Assembly: GCF_036099295.1 (NCBI RefSeq)
Contig: NZ_CP107976.1
Location: 8,494,001 to 8,558,000, forward strand
Direction: 5' to 3'
DNA: 64,000 bases
Source of the DNA: Streptomyces sp. NBC_00358
GTDB taxonomy: Bacteria > Actinomycetota > Actinomycetes > Streptomycetales > Streptomycetaceae
Positions 8,224 to 18,682 of the stretch are shown piece after piece. The first letter of the stretch is position 1, and every line of letters begins with the position of its first letter. Position numbers and translations under genes: made by a program. The notes beneath the pieces are model-generated. The model did no database searches. It had not been told where the DNA came from and saw only the letters and a program-made list of their open reading frames with translations.

Positions 8224-9402
8224 ATGCGCTCGACCTCTCTCACCGAGGCGTTCCCGGCCCACACACCGGCCGCTTCCCAGATCTTCACCACCGTGCTGTC
8301 CCACGGCCCGCTCACACGGTCGGAGATGGCGGGGCGGACCCGGTTGTCGGCGGCGGCGGTCACCAAGGCTGTCCGGCCGCTGATCGAGGCCGGCTACCTC
8401 GTGGAGGACATCGCCGAGGACGCACGGCAGCCCGTCCTCGGGCGGCCCGCCAACCCGGTGCGGGTCGACGGCGGGAGGGCCCTGTTCCTGGGGATCAAGG
8501 TGACGGGCGACGAGCTCATCGCCGTACTCACCGATCTGTGCTGCCGCATCCGGGTCGCCCGGCGCGTTCCGCTCACCTCCCGCGAACCCAGGGCGGTACT
8601 GACCTCCGTGACGGGGCTCGTACAGGAACTGCTGACTGAGGCGGACGGCTTCGGGGTGCAGGTCCGAGGGCTCGGCCTCGCCGTCTCGGGTGACGTGGAC
8701 CGGGCGGCCGGGGTGGTGCGCTACTCGCCGTTCCTGGAGTGGCGAGACATTCCCCTCGCCGAACTGGTCGCGGCCACGACCGGACTGCCGGTCACGCTCG
8801 ACAACGACGTCCGGGCGCTGACGGTTGCCGAGCAGTGGTTCGGGGCCGGGGTGGGGCTGTCCGACTTCGCGCTGGTGACCGTCGGCGCGGGCATCGGCTG
8901 CGGTCTGGTGGTGCACGGACAGGTGGTGGCGGGTGCGCACGGCGTCGCCGGCGAGATCGGGCATGTGGCGATCGACCCGGCCGGTCCCCGCTGCCACTGC
9001 GGCAACCGGGGCTGCGTCGAGGCGATCGCCTCGGACCCCGCGATCGTCGGCCGGATCCGGGAGGTCACCGGCGTGAGCGTCGCCGACGCCACCGAGGCAC
9101 TGGCCCTCGCCCACGACGGTGACCCCGGCGCCCGGGAGGTGTACGCCCGGGCGGGAGCGGCCATCGGCCGGGGCATAGCGACCGTGGCCAACCTACTGGG
9201 CCCCGAGCGCGTGATCATCTCCGGTGAGGGTCTGGCCGCCTACGACCTGTTCGCCGAGCAGATCCGTGACGCGTTCGCCGCGGCCGCCTTCGGCTCGGCC
9301 GCGGACTGCGACGTACAGACCCGGCCGCTGCCCTTCGAGGAGTGGGCGCGCGGAGCGGCGGCCACCGCGATCCAGTCCTTCATCACCACGGACCCGCGCT
9401 GA
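8224..9402 (+). CDS. ROK-family transcriptional regulator
   Basis: This 392-residue protein has an N-terminal winged helix (QIFTTVLSHGPLTRSEMAGRTRLSAAAVTKAVRPLIEAG, about residues 18-56) and a C-terminal sugar-kinase-like domain. The ROK zinc/signature region is intact: GEIGHVAIDPAGPRCHCGNRGCVEAIAS, with the ExGH and CxCGxxGCxE residues. The kinase-type catalytic DND (LDNDVRALTVAEQW) is also present. It lies between a divergent GH36 gene and downstream GH27, GH95 and esterase genes, so it most likely represses or activates them in response to galactose, fucose or a derivative. The operator is not recognised. Confidence 0.88.
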   Translation: MRSTSLTEAFPAHTPAASQIFTTVLSHGPLTRSEMAGRTRLSAAAVTKAVRPLIEAGYLVEDIAEDARQPVLGRPANPVRVDGGRALFLGIKVTGDELIAVLTDLCCRIRVARRVPLTSREPRAVLTSVTGLVQELLTEADGFGVQVRGLGLAVSGDVDRAAGVVRYSPFLEWRDIPLAELVAATTGLPVTLDNDVRALTVAEQWFGAGVGLSDFALVTVGAGIGCGLVVHGQVVAGAHGVAGEIGHVAIDPAGPRCHCGNRGCVEAIASDPAIVGRIREVTGVSVADATEALALAHDGDPGAREVYARAGAAIGRGIATVANLLGPERVIISGEGLAAYDLFAEQIRDAFAAAAFGSAADCDVQTRPLPFEEWARGAAATAIQSFITTDPR

Positions 9403-9470
9403 AGAGCGCCACGCCCTCAGGGGCGGGCGCGCGCCCAACGGCACACGCACCGACCAGCACGTACTGAAGA

Positions 9471-9513
9471 ACAGCCAGAACAGCCAGAACAGCCAGAACA
9501 GCCAGAACAGCCA
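9471..9513 (+). repeat. 9-bp tandem repeat in the ROK-GH27 gap
   Basis: The unit ACAGCCAGA occurs four times exactly (9471-9506), followed by a partial fifth copy, in the 175-bp gap before the GH27 gene. Read in one frame it would give Asn-Ser-Gln repeats, but that frame runs into the GH27 gene without a start of its own. It is probably a non-coding leader repeat that can vary in copy number by slippage. Confidence 0.85.
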
Positions 9514-9577
9514 TGCACCTCGGCTCGGGCAAGGGCTGAGCCGCCCCAACCCTGACCCCCCACAGGAGGCGCGACCC

Positions 9578-11389
9578 ATGTGGTTGTCCCCGTATTCCGT
9601 CCTGCCTGTACGCACCCTGAGAGCCGTGGCGGTGTTCGCCCTCACGGCGAGCCTCGCGGCGACCGTCCCGGCTGCACAGGCCAAGACCCCGGTACCGCGC
9701 GAGACCCCCGTCACCACCCCCGTCGCCGCCAAGCCGTACATGGGCTGGTCGAGTTGGAGCATGCAGTCGTCGAAGTATCCGGGCCTCAACCCGGACGGCG
9801 ACTACAGCTACCTCACCGAGGCGAACGTCCTGAAGCAGACGGACGCCCTCGCCGCCAAGCTGAAGAACTACGGCTACGACCACGTCGACATCGACGCCGG
9901 ATGGTGGATGGACAAGACCTGGAAGCCGGGCTTCGACCGGTACGGACTCCAGAGACCCGACCCGGTCCGCTTCCCGCACGGCATGAAGTCGGTCGCCGAC
10001 CACATCCACTCCAAGGGCCTCAAGGCCGGCATCTACCTGCCCGTCGGCCTGGAGAAGGGGGCGTACGGCGACGGCAGGACGCCGGTCCGGAACGCCCCCG
10101 ACTGCACCACCGCCGACGTCGCCTACCCGGACCTGCGCACCACCAACGGCTGGGACAACGCCTACAAGTTGAACTTCGACAACCCCTGCGCGCAGAAGTA
10201 CATCGACTCGCAGGCGCGGCAGTTCGCCGACTGGGGCTACGACTTCCTCAAGCTGGACGGCGTGGGGCCGGGCTCCTCCAAGTCCGGTGACAACTACGAC
10301 AACGTCCCCGACGTCGCCGCCTGGCAGAAGGCCATATCCGCCACCGGGCGCCCGATCCACCTCGAACTCTCCTGGTCGCTCGACATCGGCCACGCCGCCG
10401 ACTGGAAGAAGTACTCCGACGGCTGGCGCATCGACACCGATGTCGAGTGCTACTGCAACACCCTCGTCACCTGGGAGAACTCGGTCGACGACCGGTGGGA
10501 GGACGCCCCCGCGTGGAGCCGCAAGGCAGGGCCGGGCGGCTGGAACGACCTGGACAGCCTCGACGTCGGCAACGGCGAGATGGACGGCCTCACCAAGGCC
10601 GAGCGGCAGAGCTACATGACCCTGTGGGCCATCAACAAGTCGCCGCTGTTCACCGGTGACGACCTCACCAAACTGGACAGCTACGGCGTCTCCCTGCTGA
10701 CCGACAAGGAAGTCATCGCCGTCGACCAGAACGACTCGCCCGTCGCGCGTCCGGTCACCACCGTCGGTGACCAGCAGGTCTGGGGCACCGAGAACGCCGA
10801 CGGCAGCCACACCGTCGCCCTGTTCAACCTCGCCGACTCCCCGGCGTCCGTCACCGCCCAGTGGGCCTCCCTCGGATTCACCGGCAACGCCTCCGTGCGC
10901 GACCTGTGGAACAAGGCGGACCTCGGCACCTACAAGAACAAGATCACCGAGGCGCTGCCCGCACACGGCTCGCGGCTGTTCACCGTCGAGCCCGGCGGCG
11001 GCACACCGACCACCACGAGCTACGAGGCCGAGTCCGCCGCCAACACCCTGTCGGGCAACGCCTCGGTCGCCGGCTGCGACGCCTGCTCCGGCGGCAAGAA
11101 GGTCGGCGGCCTCTACACCGGCGGCACGTTGCGGTTCAACGACGTCACGGTGAGGAAGGACGGCATCTACACCGTCCGGGTCGCCTACGTCAGCGGCGAC
11201 CCCCGCTCGGTGACCGTCTCCTCCGACAGCGGCAACGGCACCAGCGAGAAGTTCCCCTCCACGGGAGACTGGAGCACGGCCGAGACGGTCAGCGTCCAAC
11301 TGGCGCTGAAGGCGGGCCCCAACACGATCACCTTCGACAGCGGCGGCGGATACGCCCCCGACATCGACAGGATCGTCGTTCCACAGTAG
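9578..11389 (+). CDS. Secreted GH27 alpha-galactosidase with CBM35-like module
   Basis: The ATG at 9578 has an AGGAGG ribosome site and starts a 603-residue protein with a Sec signal peptide ending AAQA near residue 36. The TIM barrel carries the GH27 motifs: MGWSSWS, HVDIDAGWW, the nucleophile in FLKLDGVG (Asp227) and the acid/base in WRIDTDV (Asp288). A beta-sandwich (about 420-475) follows the barrel. The last 125 residues (YEAESAANTLSGNASVAGC... to DIDRIVVPQ) match a CBM6/CBM35-type carbohydrate-binding module. Family knowledge: GH27 removes terminal alpha-galactose (or beta-arabinopyranose) from polysaccharides. It would supply galactosides outside the cell, complementing the cytoplasmic GH36. 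Confidence 0.92.
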   Translation: MWLSPYSVLPVRTLRAVAVFALTASLAATVPAAQAKTPVPRETPVTTPVAAKPYMGWSSWSMQSSKYPGLNPDGDYSYLTEANVLKQTDALAAKLKNYGYDHVDIDAGWWMDKTWKPGFDRYGLQRPDPVRFPHGMKSVADHIHSKGLKAGIYLPVGLEKGAYGDGRTPVRNAPDCTTADVAYPDLRTTNGWDNAYKLNFDNPCAQKYIDSQARQFADWGYDFLKLDGVGPGSSKSGDNYDNVPDVAAWQKAISATGRPIHLELSWSLDIGHAADWKKYSDGWRIDTDVECYCNTLVTWENSVDDRWEDAPAWSRKAGPGGWNDLDSLDVGNGEMDGLTKAERQSYMTLWAINKSPLFTGDDLTKLDSYGVSLLTDKEVIAVDQNDSPVARPVTTVGDQQVWGTENADGSHTVALFNLADSPASVTAQWASLGFTGNASVRDLWNKADLGTYKNKITEALPAHGSRLFTVEPGGGTPTTTSYEAESAANTLSGNASVAGCDACSGGKKVGGLYTGGTLRFNDVTVRKDGIYTVRVAYVSGDPRSVTVSSDSGNGTSEKFPSTGDWSTAETVSVQLALKAGPNTITFDSGGGYAPDIDRIVVPQ

Positions 11390-11459
11390 GTCGGAGTCCC
11401 GCGGTCGGTCCGGGACCGGCGGCTCGACCGAGTTCCGCCGTCCGCCCGACCCGCTTCCG

Positions 11460-11490
11460 GCGGGGCCCGGTGACACCACCCGGGCCCCGC
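11460..11490 (+). terminator. Hairpin between GH27 and GH95 genes
   Basis: An 11-bp perfect GC stem (11460-11470 with 11480-11490) and a 9-nt loop lie 71 bp after the GH27 stop and 60 bp before the GH95 start. It could end or attenuate GH27 transcription; there is no U run, as is usual in this genus. Confidence 0.55.
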
Positions 11491-11549
11491 GGGGACCCGC
11501 ACCAGCCGACGGTCCGCAGCCGTCGTTCCCGCATGAGCCGCTCCCGGAT

Positions 11550-13982
11550 ATGGAGTGCACGACCGTGGACGTTCAGTACATCGCAGCACGCGACAACACC
11601 CCCAGCCGCAGAGGCTTCCTCGCCCTCGCCGCCGCAGCCGGCGCGGCCGCCGCACTGGGCGGTCCGGCCGCCTTCACCGCCTCGGCGGCCCCTCCGCGCC
11701 CCACCGCATCGCCCATGCTGTCCGCCGCCGACGCCGCGAAGAACCGGCTGTGGTGGCAGGCTCCCGGCTCCGCCGGGTCGATGATCGAGCAGGGGCTGCC
11801 GCTCGGGAACGGGCGTCTCGGCGCGCTCGCGAGCAACGACCCCGCCGACGAACTCCTGATGATCACCGACGCCACCCTGTGGACCGGCGGTCTCAACGAC
11901 AAGCTGCAAAGTGACGGCCAATTCCCCTACGGACGCGACGACTTCGGCTCCCTGACGATGCTGGCCGAGCTCACCGTCGCCCTCCCCGACCACGACCTGG
12001 GCAACGTCAACAACTACCGTCGCTCCCTCGACCTGGCCCAGGGACTCATCAGCACCTCGTACGACATCTCCGGTGTCACCTACCGGCGGCAGATCTTCGC
12101 CAGCCGCCCCGACGACGCCATCGTCCTGTACTTCTCCCAGCAGGGCGGCGGCTCCTACACCGGTACCGTCTCCCTCGCGGGCACCCACGGCGAGTCCACC
12201 ACCACCAGCAACGCGGGCCGTTGCACGTCGTTCGGCGCCTCCTTGGCCAACGGCCTGAAGTACGGCGCCGCCGTCACCGCGTACAGCGGCACGGGCAGGG
12301 TCCGGGCCGACGGTACGTCGATCGTTTTCAATGGCTGCAAGGACCTCACCGTCGTCGTCAGCGGCGGCACCAACTACGTGCCCGACGGGGCGACGAAGTT
12401 CCGCGACCCCTCGCTGGCACCGGAGCGCCTCGCCAGGGCCAAGGTCCTGAACGCGGCGGACCACTCGGCGAACACCCTGCTGCACACGCATGTCGCCGAT
12501 TTTCGGGCCGTGTTCGGACAACTGGACATCGACCTCGGTGCGTCCTCCGCCGCGCAGCGCGAACTGGACACCGCGGAGCGGCTGCTGGCACGCCACCGGG
12601 ACGACATCCCCGACCCGGAACTCGAAGCCGCCTACCTGCAGTTCGGCCGCTACCTCATGATCTCCGGATCGCGGGGGAGCCTCCCGATGGGTCTTCAGGG
12701 CCCCTGGCTGGACGGCAACGACCCGGACTGGATGGCCGACTACCACACCGACATCAACCTCCAGATGAACTACTGGATGGCCGACCGGGCGGGCCTGTCC
12801 GCCTGCTTCGACGCCTTCACCGACTACTGCCTCGTACAGCTTCCCGACTGGACGGAGGTCACCCAGCGGCTGTTCAACGACTCCAGCAACCGGTACCGCA
12901 ACTCCAGCGGAAGGATCGCCGGCTGGACCGTGGCGATCTCCACCAACCCCTATGGCGGGGGCGGCTGGTGGTGGCACCCGGCCGGCAACGCCTGGATCTG
13001 CCAGAGCCTGTTCGAGCATTATGAGTACACGCAGGACCGCGCCTACCTCAAGAAGATCTACCCCCTCCTCAAGGGCGCCGTACAGTTCTGGGAGGCCCGA
13101 CTCATCACCACGACCGTCACCGACGCGTCCGGGACCGAGCGCGAGGTACTGATCGCCGACAGCGACTGGTCGCCCGAGCAGGGCCCTCTCGACGCCAAGG
13201 GCATCACGTACGCCCAGGAACTGGTGTGGAACCTCTTCGGCAACTACCGCACCGCTACCGAGGCGCTCGGGAAGGACGCCGCCTACCGCAGGACCGTCGA
13301 CGGTCTGCGGGGGCGCCTGTACCTGCCCGTGGTCAGCCCCAGGACCGGCTGGCTGGAGGAGTGGATGTCACCCGACAACCTCGGCGAGACCACCCACCGG
13401 CACCTCTCCCCGCTCATCGGCCTCTTCCCCGGCGACCGGATCCGGCCGGACGGCTCCACGCCGAAGGACATCCTCGACGGTGCGACCGCCCTGCTCACGG
13501 CGCGCGGGATGAACAGCTTCGGCTGGGCCAACGCCTGGCGCAGCCTGTGCTGGGCGCGGCTGAAGAACGCGGAGAACGCCTACCGGCTGGTCGTCGACAA
13601 CCTGAAGCCGTCGGTCGACGGCAGCAACGGCAGTGCGATGAACCTCTTCGACATGTACGAGGTGGAGACGGGCCGCGGCATCTTCCAGATCGAGGCGAAC
13701 TTCGGCACCCCAGCGGCGATCGTCGAGATGCTGGTCTACTCACGGCCCGGACACATCGAGCTGCTGCCCGCCCTGCCCGCCGCCTGGGCGGCATCCGGCT
13801 CGGTGTCCGGCGTGGGCGTCCGCGGCGGCTTCGTCGTCGACCTCGGCTGGAAGGACGGCAAGGTGACCCGGGCCACGCTGAAGAGCGTCGGCGGCCGCGA
13901 GACGACCGTCGTCATGGGCGGTGCCTCACACAGGATCAGCCTCGATCCCGGTGGATCCGTCACCCTGCGGGGCCTCGGATGA
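11550..13982 (+). CDS. GH95-family alpha-fucosidase/alpha-galactosidase-like enzyme, Tat-exported
   Basis: The 810-residue protein has a twin-arginine signal (SRRGFLALAAAAGAAAA, residues about 19-35). The N-terminal beta-sandwich (GNGRLGALASNDPADELLMITDATLWTGG) and (alpha/alpha)6 barrel fit GH95: DINLQMNYWMAD, DSDWSPEQG with the putative catalytic Glu543, and GIFQIEANFG near the end of the barrel. Family knowledge: members act on alpha-1,2-L-fucosides or alpha-L-galactosides. Two positions differ from the family pattern I recall (NxN and QIDGNFG): the first Asn is Asp401 and the usual Asp is Glu715. The start has no clear ribosome site; a GTG 15 nt downstream is an alternative. The stop overlaps the next start by 4 bp. 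Confidence 0.85.
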   Translation: MECTTVDVQYIAARDNTPSRRGFLALAAAAGAAAALGGPAAFTASAAPPRPTASPMLSAADAAKNRLWWQAPGSAGSMIEQGLPLGNGRLGALASNDPADELLMITDATLWTGGLNDKLQSDGQFPYGRDDFGSLTMLAELTVALPDHDLGNVNNYRRSLDLAQGLISTSYDISGVTYRRQIFASRPDDAIVLYFSQQGGGSYTGTVSLAGTHGESTTTSNAGRCTSFGASLANGLKYGAAVTAYSGTGRVRADGTSIVFNGCKDLTVVVSGGTNYVPDGATKFRDPSLAPERLARAKVLNAADHSANTLLHTHVADFRAVFGQLDIDLGASSAAQRELDTAERLLARHRDDIPDPELEAAYLQFGRYLMISGSRGSLPMGLQGPWLDGNDPDWMADYHTDINLQMNYWMADRAGLSACFDAFTDYCLVQLPDWTEVTQRLFNDSSNRYRNSSGRIAGWTVAISTNPYGGGGWWWHPAGNAWICQSLFEHYEYTQDRAYLKKIYPLLKGAVQFWEARLITTTVTDASGTEREVLIADSDWSPEQGPLDAKGITYAQELVWNLFGNYRTATEALGKDAAYRRTVDGLRGRLYLPVVSPRTGWLEEWMSPDNLGETTHRHLSPLIGLFPGDRIRPDGSTPKDILDGATALLTARGMNSFGWANAWRSLCWARLKNAENAYRLVVDNLKPSVDGSNGSAMNLFDMYEVETGRGIFQIEANFGTPAAIVEMLVYSRPGHIELLPALPAAWAASGSVSGVGVRGGFVVDLGWKDGKVTRATLKSVGGRETTVVMGGASHRISLDPGGSVTLRGLG

Positions 13983-15229
13983 GCGGCGCCCGGGTGCGCC
14001 GCCGCGCCGTGGGCGTCGTATCGGCGCTGCTCCTCGCGGTCTACGGACCCCTGACCGCCTCGGCGGCGGCGCGTCCGGGTGTCGCGTCGGACACGCCGGT
14101 GACGCACGTCGCCGTGTCGCGGGCGAAGCACTCCGTGGTCACGTGGGGTGCCAGTGCCGACCGGCAGGGCGCGGGCCCCGCCGACCGCAGCTACCGGCTG
14201 GTCGTGCGTACCAGCGTCGGCGGCACGAACATGCGGATCCGGCTGTCCAACGCCTTCGGCGAGCACCCGGTGACCTTCGCGAGCGCGTACGCCGGGCTGC
14301 GGAAGCAGGGTGCGGAACTGGTGCACGGCTCCAACCGGCGGCTGTCGTTCGGCGGGGCCGCGTCCGTCACCGTCCCGGCCGGCGAGACCGTGTTCAGCGA
14401 TCCGCTGCCCGGAGAACTGGCCGCCCAGAGCGACTTGGTCGTCAGCCTGTACGTGACCGGTGTCCAGGGACCGACGACCGGCCACGGCATGGCCATGCGG
14501 ACCAACTACGCGACCGCGGGCGACCACGCGGCCGAGGAGGGAGCGGCCAACTGGACCGATCCGATGGGCTCCTGGTACTGGCTGGACGCGGTCGACGTGG
14601 AGACGCCGGCGGCCGTCGGCTCGGTGGTGACCCTCGGCGACTCCATCACCGACGGATGGGCCTCGACCACGGACGAGAACCGCCGCTGGCCCGACTATCT
14701 GTCCCGGCGGCTCCAGGCCGCGTCCGGGCTCACCGTGAAGGGGGTGGCGAACGAGGGGATCTCGGGCAACAAGGTGCTCGCGGACGGCGCCGGGCAGGCC
14801 GCTCCGAACAGACTCCGGCGTGACGTCCTTTCCCAGCCGGGGGTTCGCACGGTCTTCCTCTTCGAAGGCATCAACGACATCAAGGCCCATTCCGGTGTCA
14901 CGGTGGACGACATGATCGCCGGCTATCGACAGATCATCGACCGGGCCCACGCGGCGGGCGAATGCGTCGTCGGCGCGACCGTCATGCCGTTCAAGGGCTG
15001 GTCCGAGTACGACGCCGCCTCCGAGGCCGTGCGCCAGGGCGTCAACGACTGGATCAGGCACAGCGGCGCGCTCGACGCCGTGACGGATTTCGACAGGATC
15101 ACGCGCAATCCGTACGACCCGCGGCTGATCCTGCCGTTCTTCGACGGCGGCGATCACCTGCACCCCAACGACAAGGGGATGCAGGCGATGGCCGACGCGG
15201 TGGACCTGAAGAGCCTGACGTCCTGCTGA
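13979..15229 (+). CDS. Secreted SGNH/GDSL-family esterase
   Basis: The 416-residue protein starts at an ATG overlapping the GH95 stop (ATGA), so the two are translationally coupled. A signal peptide ends near SAAA. An N-terminal beta-rich domain (about residues 45-190) precedes the hydrolase domain with block I GDSITDGWAS, block III GINDIK and block V FDGGDHLHPND, giving the Ser-Gly-Asn-His set. Family knowledge: such enzymes are lipases or carbohydrate esterases (acetyl, methyl). Coupling to GH95 suggests that it removes acyl groups that block the glycosidase, but the substrate is inferred only. Confidence 0.88.
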   Translation: MSGARVRRRAVGVVSALLLAVYGPLTASAAARPGVASDTPVTHVAVSRAKHSVVTWGASADRQGAGPADRSYRLVVRTSVGGTNMRIRLSNAFGEHPVTFASAYAGLRKQGAELVHGSNRRLSFGGAASVTVPAGETVFSDPLPGELAAQSDLVVSLYVTGVQGPTTGHGMAMRTNYATAGDHAAEEGAANWTDPMGSWYWLDAVDVETPAAVGSVVTLGDSITDGWASTTDENRRWPDYLSRRLQAASGLTVKGVANEGISGNKVLADGAGQAAPNRLRRDVLSQPGVRTVFLFEGINDIKAHSGVTVDDMIAGYRQIIDRAHAAGECVVGATVMPFKGWSEYDAASEAVRQGVNDWIRHSGALDAVTDFDRITRNPYDPRLILPFFDGGDHLHPNDKGMQAMADAVDLKSLTSC

Positions 15230-15235
15230 CGTCAG

Positions 15236-15249
15236 GCCCCGCGCGGGGC
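15236..15249. terminator. Short GC palindrome between convergent genes
   Basis: GCCCCGCGCGGGGC lies exactly between the SGNH esterase stop and the GH55 stop. A 5-bp GC stem with a GCGC loop may act as a weak bidirectional terminator. Confidence 0.4.
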
Positions 15250-15251
15250 GG

Positions 15252-17060
<1,809 letters not shown>

Positions 17061-17106
17061 GGGGGGCGACTCTCCTGGTTCAGGAAGTGAACGATGGGAG
17101 GTACGG

Positions 17107-17118
17107 GGGAGCGCTCTC
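17107..17118. promoter_or_regulatory. LacI-type operator before the GH55 gene
   Basis: GGGAGCGCTCTC, the conserved GAGCGCTC core with one mismatched flank, lies 47 bp upstream of the GH55 start. It is one of five such sites in the window. Confidence 0.7.
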
Positions 17119-17360
17119 TTGCCGATGCATGCTTCATCCAGGTGAACGGAGCGTCAAGAGTTGTGACCGGAGTCCCCGAGGTTGTTGCGGTCCGAGCCAG
17201 AACTCGCCCTGCATTTGGGATAGTTCATGCCTCTATGGCGGCAGGCGGAGATCGATCCGGGCCGGGGGATTGTGTTCAAGAGGTGCGCGCACCACGGGCC
17301 ACCGTGATTCTTTGTCGACTCCCTTGACACTCCCGCGCAACCGCCACAACACTCCTCGGC

Positions 17361-17376
17361 GGGAGAGCGCTCTCCC
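17361..17376. promoter_or_regulatory. LacI-type operator before the DUF1996 gene
   Basis: A perfect 16-bp palindrome, GGGAGAGCGCTCTCCC, identical to the site before the GH3 gene, lies 115 bp upstream of the DUF1996 start. It shares the 430-bp divergent region (17061-17490) with the GH55 operator. Nothing else coding is seen in that region. Confidence 0.78.
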
Positions 17377-17490
17377 GTTCCCTCGGCACATGTGATGGCC
17401 CGTCACGCGGGCGGCCCGGCGGCACCGTGCTCATCGCCGCTCCCGGTCGCCCGACCCCCACCGTTCCCATCGACGTGGCAGGAGGTCTCC

Positions 17491-18585
17491 ATGGCACGGA
17501 GATCGAAGATCGTCTCAGGAATCCTGATGTCCAGCGCGCTGGTGCTGACCTCGCTCGGCCTGGCCGGAGTGGCGATGAGCGCCGACCCCGTGTCCGGTCC
17601 GGCGTCTTCCCCGGCCGGACCGGCGCCCGTCCCCGCGGCCCACGCGATGGCCGCCTCGACACTCTCCTCGCCCGAGGACCCGGACGGCGACGGCTACATC
17701 CTGGCGAACCCGCAGGTGACCGGGGTCGTCCCGTCCAAGGCGGATCCGACGCACCGCTACTTCCACGAGTTCCAGGCGAACTGTTCGGTCACCCGCACCA
17801 GGCCGGACGATCCGATCGTCTATCCGGGGCAGCCGGGCAAGTCCCACGATCACACCTTCATGGGCAACACCACGACCGAAGCGGCCAGCACCACCGCCTC
17901 GCTCGACGCCGGTTCGACGAGCTGCAAGGCCCCGGGAGACAAGTCGGCGTACTGGATGCCGACGCTGCTCAAAGGTGACACGCCCGTCCTGCCGGTGGGT
18001 CCGCAGGTCATCTACTACAAGGCGGGTGTCACCGACTACACCAGTGTGCGGCCCTTCCCGAAGGGGCTGCGGTTCGTCGTCGGCAGCCCCATGCAGTCCG
18101 CCGCCGACTTCCGCAACCACCGGGGATTCGTCGAAGGATGGGAGTGCGGCAACAGCTACTTCAACGTGGACTTCCCGCAGCAGTGCCCGAACACGGCCGA
18201 CGTCCAGCTCAACATCCGCTTCCAGGCGCCCAGTTGCTGGGACGGCAAGTACCTGGACACACCGGACCACAAGAGTCACATGGCGTATCCGGTGGTCAAT
18301 CCCGGCACGAACAACAACATCTGCCCGGACGACCACCCGGTCGCCCTGCCGATGATCGAGTTCAAGATGGCCTTCCCGGTCAACGGTGACATGTCTCAGG
18401 TCAGGCTCTCCAGCGGCGCCGGCTACTCGTTCCACTACGACTTCTTCAACGTGTGGGACCCGCCGACGCTCAAGGCGCTCGTCGACCACTGCGTCGTCGG
18501 CGGACTCCAGTGCGACGCCCGCGGCTACGACCAGACGCACCCCGAGGCGGGCGCGGCACTCGACGCGAACTACCGGCTTCCCTGA
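17491..18585 (+). CDS. Secreted DUF1996 protein
   Basis: The ATG at 17491 with GGAGG ribosome site gives 364 residues. A signal peptide (SKIVSGILMSSALVLTSLGLAGVAM) is followed by an Ala/Pro/Ser linker to about residue 60, then a DUF1996 domain: RYFHEFQANCSVTRTRPDDPIVYPG, KSHDHTFMGNT, SAYWMPTL, GFVEGWECGN, and a His/Cys-rich end. Conserved His pairs (HDH, HYDF) could bind metal or sugar. DUF1996 is common in fungal and actinomycete secreted proteins without known activity. Here a LacI-type operator identical to that of the GH3 glucosidase precedes it, and a GH-A enzyme follows 97 bp later, so a role in beta-1,3-glucan binding or cleavage is inferred. Confidence 0.88.
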   Translation: MARRSKIVSGILMSSALVLTSLGLAGVAMSADPVSGPASSPAGPAPVPAAHAMAASTLSSPEDPDGDGYILANPQVTGVVPSKADPTHRYFHEFQANCSVTRTRPDDPIVYPGQPGKSHDHTFMGNTTTEAASTTASLDAGSTSCKAPGDKSAYWMPTLLKGDTPVLPVGPQVIYYKAGVTDYTSVRPFPKGLRFVVGSPMQSAADFRNHRGFVEGWECGNSYFNVDFPQQCPNTADVQLNIRFQAPSCWDGKYLDTPDHKSHMAYPVVNPGTNNNICPDDHPVALPMIEFKMAFPVNGDMSQVRLSSGAGYSFHYDFFNVWDPPTLKALVDHCVVGGLQCDARGYDQTHPEAGAALDANYRLP

Positions 18586-18682
18586 CCGGGACGCCTCCCG
18601 CCGGCCCGGCGCACATCCCGGCCGGCGGGACCCCGCGCCCCCTCCCACCCGCACCCCTCACCCGTACACCGGACGGACACTC

